Below, one piece after another: positions 14,068 through 15,538 of a stretch of 15,538 nt of DNA. The stretch lies in NCBI GenBank assembly GCA_002386405.1, contig DGIP01000148.1, positions 1 to 15,538 of the forward strand, given 5' to 3'. Position numbers and translations under genes: made by a program. The notes under the pieces are model-generated. The model saw nothing but the letters and a program-made list of their open reading frames with translations. It was not told where the DNA came from and ran no database searches. Positions within the stretch are counted from its first letter, which is position 1; each line of letters starts with the position of its first letter. Source of the stretch: Stenotrophomonas maltophilia. Its GTDB lineage: Bacteria; Pseudomonadota; Gammaproteobacteria; Xanthomonadales; Xanthomonadaceae.

Positions 14068-14093
14068 GGGCGATGCCTTGCAGGTAAGCGGCT

Positions 14094-14122
14094 ATTCTCG
14101 GGCCAGCGCCGCCGTACCTCAA
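14094..14122 (-). promoter_or_regulatory. Candidate sigma-70 promoter for lgt-thyA-folA
   Basis: Reading the minus strand, TTGAGG (complement of 14117-14122) and GAGAAT (complement of 14094-14099) are separated by exactly 17 bases. Each matches 4 of 6 consensus positions. Transcription would begin near 14087, leaving a leader of about 20 bases before the lgt ATG. The -35 overlaps the stop codon of the upstream TPM-domain gene, so readthrough from that operon is also possible. Confidence 0.45.
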
Positions 14123-14607
14123 CCAAGGAACTGCGGGGTATTGGGCAGGGCGTCATCCTTGGACCCGCTGCCGGGCGGATAGTGCCCCGCCAGTATGTCC
14201 GATACCTCGGCAATGGCCAGCAGCACCGCGTCCTGCAGGGCGCCCCCGCGCAGCTGCTGCTGCATGTGCGCGCACACCGCCTGCCACTGCGCCTCGCCCA
14301 CCCTGCCGCGCAGGCCGCGGTCAGCGACCAGCTCGATGGCATGGTCGGCCAGCAGCAGGTAGACCAGCACGCCGTTGTTGTTCTCGGTATCCCAGGTGCG
14401 CAGCTGGGCAAAGGCATGCTCGGCCCGCTGCCGGGGCGTGATGCCCTGCCACAGCGCGGTCAGCGGCAGGTCCGCTTCCACCGCGAACATGACCTGGCCG
14501 CCGTGGCGTTGCTCGCCTTGCGCGATGGCATCGGTGATGGCCTGCAGCGCGTCCGGCGGAAAGGTCCGCTGCAGCGAGGGTGCGAACAGATGGCGCCAGA
14601 TGCGCAT
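14119..14607 (-). CDS. Short TPM-domain protein without signal peptide
   Basis: A 162-residue protein made almost entirely of a TPM domain (the TLP18.3/Psb32/MOLO-1 fold). The pattern runs from FPPDALQAITDAIAQGEQRHGGQVMF through QRAEHAFAQLRTWDTENNNGVLVYLL (about 60-86) and ELVADRGL (92-99), to the helix QDAVLLAIAEVSDILAGHYPP. The NNGVLVYLLLADHAIELVADRG core corresponds to the DDGVLLVVAKDDRRVRIEPGYG core of its neighbour. It has no signal peptide or obvious transmembrane helix, so it may stay cytoplasmic or associate with the membrane, unlike the secreted paralogue. The ATG shares one base with the upstream stop (TGATG). The pair following lemA is a recurring arrangement in this group. Biochemical function is unknown. 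Confidence 0.82.
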   Translation of the reverse strand: MRIWRHLFAPSLQRTFPPDALQAITDAIAQGEQRHGGQVMFAVEADLPLTALWQGITPRQRAEHAFAQLRTWDTENNNGVLVYLLLADHAIELVADRGLRGRVGEAQWQAVCAHMQQQLRGGALQDAVLLAIAEVSDILAGHYPPGSGSKDDALPNTPQFLG

Positions 14608-15500
14608 CACCAGCCTCCCGAGGCGCCACCGCCTCCGGATCGCCCACCACCACCGCCCCAGCCGCCTCCGCCGCCGAAGCCACCGCCACCACCCCAGCCA
14701 CCCCCGCCGCCGAAGCCACCGCCGCCCCAGCCGCTGTTGCGGGCGAAGCGGCCGACCCGGCCGGAGGAGAAGCCCACGAACAGGCCGATCAGCCCGGCCA
14801 GGCCACTGGCCAGCCACAGCGAAGTGAACAGGAACGCGGCCACCGCCGCGCCGCCACCGCCCAGCAGCGCGCGCACCGGGCGCGGCAGCCAGCCCAGCAG
14901 CGCACGGGCGAAGGTACCCACGAAGAAGCCGATCACCAGCGCCATCGTGAAGCCATCGCCGCCACTGCCACGCGGTTCGCGGTGGGCACTGACTGGCGCC
15001 GGCAGTTCCTCGCCGTCGATCAGCTTGACCAGGGCGGCGCTGCCGTCGACCAGCCCGCCGGCGTAGTCGCCACTGCGGAAGTGCGGGGCCAGGTATTCCT
15101 GGATCACCCGGCTGGCGATGGCATCGGGAATGGCGCCCTCCAGCCCGTAGCCGGGCTCGATCCGCACCCGGCGATCATCTTTGGCCACCACCAGCAGCAC
15201 GCCATCATCCACGCCGGTGCGGCCGATCTTCCACTGCTCGAACACGCGCTGGGTGTACTGCTCGATGGTTTCCGGCTGGGTGCTGGGCACCATCAGGATC
15301 TGCAGCTGGCTGCCCTTGCGCTGCTGCAATGCCAGCGCCTGGGCTTCCAGCGCCTGCTTCTGCGCGGCATCCAGGGTGCCGGTGGTGTCCACCACCGGCG
15401 AGGTCATCGGCGGGATCGCCGCGTCGGCCTGCGCCCAGGCCGGCAGGGCCAGGCACAGGCACAGCAGCAACAGCGCGCGCAGCAGCAGGCGGGTGTTCAC
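14607..15500 (-). CDS. Secreted, membrane-anchored TPM-domain protein with Gly-rich tail (YgcG-like)
   Basis: A 297-residue protein with a signal peptide (MNTRLLLRALLLLCLCLALPAWA, cut before QADA), a TPM domain (about 33-165: PVVDTTGTLDAAQKQALEAQ, LQILMVPSTQPETIEQYTQR, GVDDGVLLVVAKDDRRVRIE, PGYGLEGAIPD), and two hydrophobic segments (about 183-205 and 218-245). The tail from 257 to the end is almost only Gly with Trp/Phe. This domain order is that of the YgcG-like TPM family, which faces the periplasm. The start codon is GTG, chosen because it begins the signal peptide and lies four bases after the preceding stop. No strong ribosome binding site is visible, so coupling to the upstream gene is likely. 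Function is unknown. Confidence 0.87.
   Translation of the reverse strand: MNTRLLLRALLLLCLCLALPAWAQADAAIPPMTSPVVDTTGTLDAAQKQALEAQALALQQRKGSQLQILMVPSTQPETIEQYTQRVFEQWKIGRTGVDDGVLLVVAKDDRRVRIEPGYGLEGAIPDAIASRVIQEYLAPHFRSGDYAGGLVDGSAALVKLIDGEELPAPVSAHREPRGSGGDGFTMALVIGFFVGTFARALLGWLPRPVRALLGGGGAAVAAFLFTSLWLASGLAGLIGLFVGFSSGRVGRFARNSGWGGGGFGGGGGWGGGGGFGGGGGWGGGGGRSGGGGASGGW
14612..14735 (-). repeat. Tandem GC-rich coding repeat for the Gly-rich tail
   Basis: Inside the 3' end of the secreted TPM gene, a unit beginning CCCCAGCC (plus strand) and containing CCGCCGCCGAAGCCACCGCC recurs at 14656 (36 bases) and 14692 (33 bases), with a partial third copy at 14725. On the coding strand this makes alternating GWGGGG and GFGGGG blocks. 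Unit lengths differ by one codon, which is what slippage or unequal recombination would produce, so copy number may vary among strains. Confidence 0.75.
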
Positions 15501-15504
15501 CGGC

Positions 15505-15538
15505 TTACTGGGCCGGGGCCGGGGCCTGCTGCGGCGGG
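15505..15538 (-). CDS. C-terminal end of a gene upstream of the TPM pair, probably lemA (partial)
   Basis: Only the last ten codons and a TAA stop are inside the window, reading PPQQAPAPAQ. A Pro/Gln/Ala tail directly before a TPM pair fits a LemA-family membrane protein, which commonly precedes such genes in xanthomonads. The fragment itself carries no domain, so the identity is inferred from neighbourhood alone. The stop lies four bases before the GTG of the TPM gene. Confidence 0.4.
   Translation of the reverse strand, partial: PPQQAPAPAQ

Noticed and set aside
14612..14735. Tandem repeats considered as a CRISPR-like array
   Set aside because: The units are imperfect, have no spacers and encode the Gly-rich tail in frame.
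13408..15066. 552-residue plus-strand open frame opposite lgt and the TPM genes, with a proline-rich segment
   Set aside because: The proline run is the antisense reading of the Gly-rich tail of the TPM protein. Lgt and the TPM genes explain this DNA.
1..15538. Search for mobile elements, phage genes, defence systems, toxin-antitoxin pairs or natural-product genes
   Set aside because: Every gene of appreciable length is a housekeeping or conserved xanthomonad gene. No integrase, transposase, direct-repeat boundary or marked GC drop was seen.

Overview
The window looks like ordinary chromosomal core DNA from a Xanthomonadaceae (Lysobacteraceae) gammaproteobacterium, most likely Stenotrophomonas. 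The evidence is very high GC with strong G/C third-position bias, LptD and SurA sequences that read as Xanthomonas/Stenotrophomonas-type, and a palindrome with a GTAG head, as in the SMAG repeats of Stenotrophomonas maltophilia. I see no prophage, insertion sequence, CRISPR array, tRNA, rRNA or biosynthetic cluster. All genes are intact except the two cut by the window ends.

Layout. (1) 1-1815, minus strand: two flavin-dependent ubiquinone-type hydroxylases, ubiH and a partial UbiH/VisC-family paralogue, joined by an ATGA overlap. (2) 1901-3993, plus strand: a small polytopic membrane protein, a PduO-type cob(I)alamin adenosyltransferase and a class II-like histone deacetylase/acetylpolyamine amidohydrolase family protein. 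(3) 4114-11148, plus strand: lptD-surA-pdxA-rsmA-apaG-apaH, the classic gammaproteobacterial order linking outer-membrane assembly (LptD, SurA), vitamin B6 synthesis (PdxA), 16S rRNA dimethylation (RsmA) and ApaG/ApaH. (4) 11149-11343: a convergent intergenic region with a SMAG-like hairpin and other inverted repeats. (5) 11344-14067, minus strand: lgt-thyA-(secreted unknown)-folA, with every junction an ATGA stop/start overlap. (6) 14119-15538, minus strand: the tail of a probable lemA, a secreted TPM-domain protein with a Gly-rich C-terminus, and a second short TPM-domain protein.

How the parts work together. LptD is the outer-membrane LPS translocon and SurA is the periplasmic chaperone that helps outer-membrane proteins such as LptD fold, so their overlap makes biological sense. 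ThyA and FolA are metabolically coupled, because ThyA makes dihydrofolate and FolA reduces it. Lgt begins lipoprotein maturation. The less understood parts are the membrane protein next to the cobalamin adenosyltransferase, the secreted protein between thyA and folA, the disordered tail on ApaH, and the tandem TPM proteins behind LemA. I found no clearly novel multi-gene system. The findings are mostly moderate-interest leads, and function calls rest on motif recognition by eye, not on database searches.
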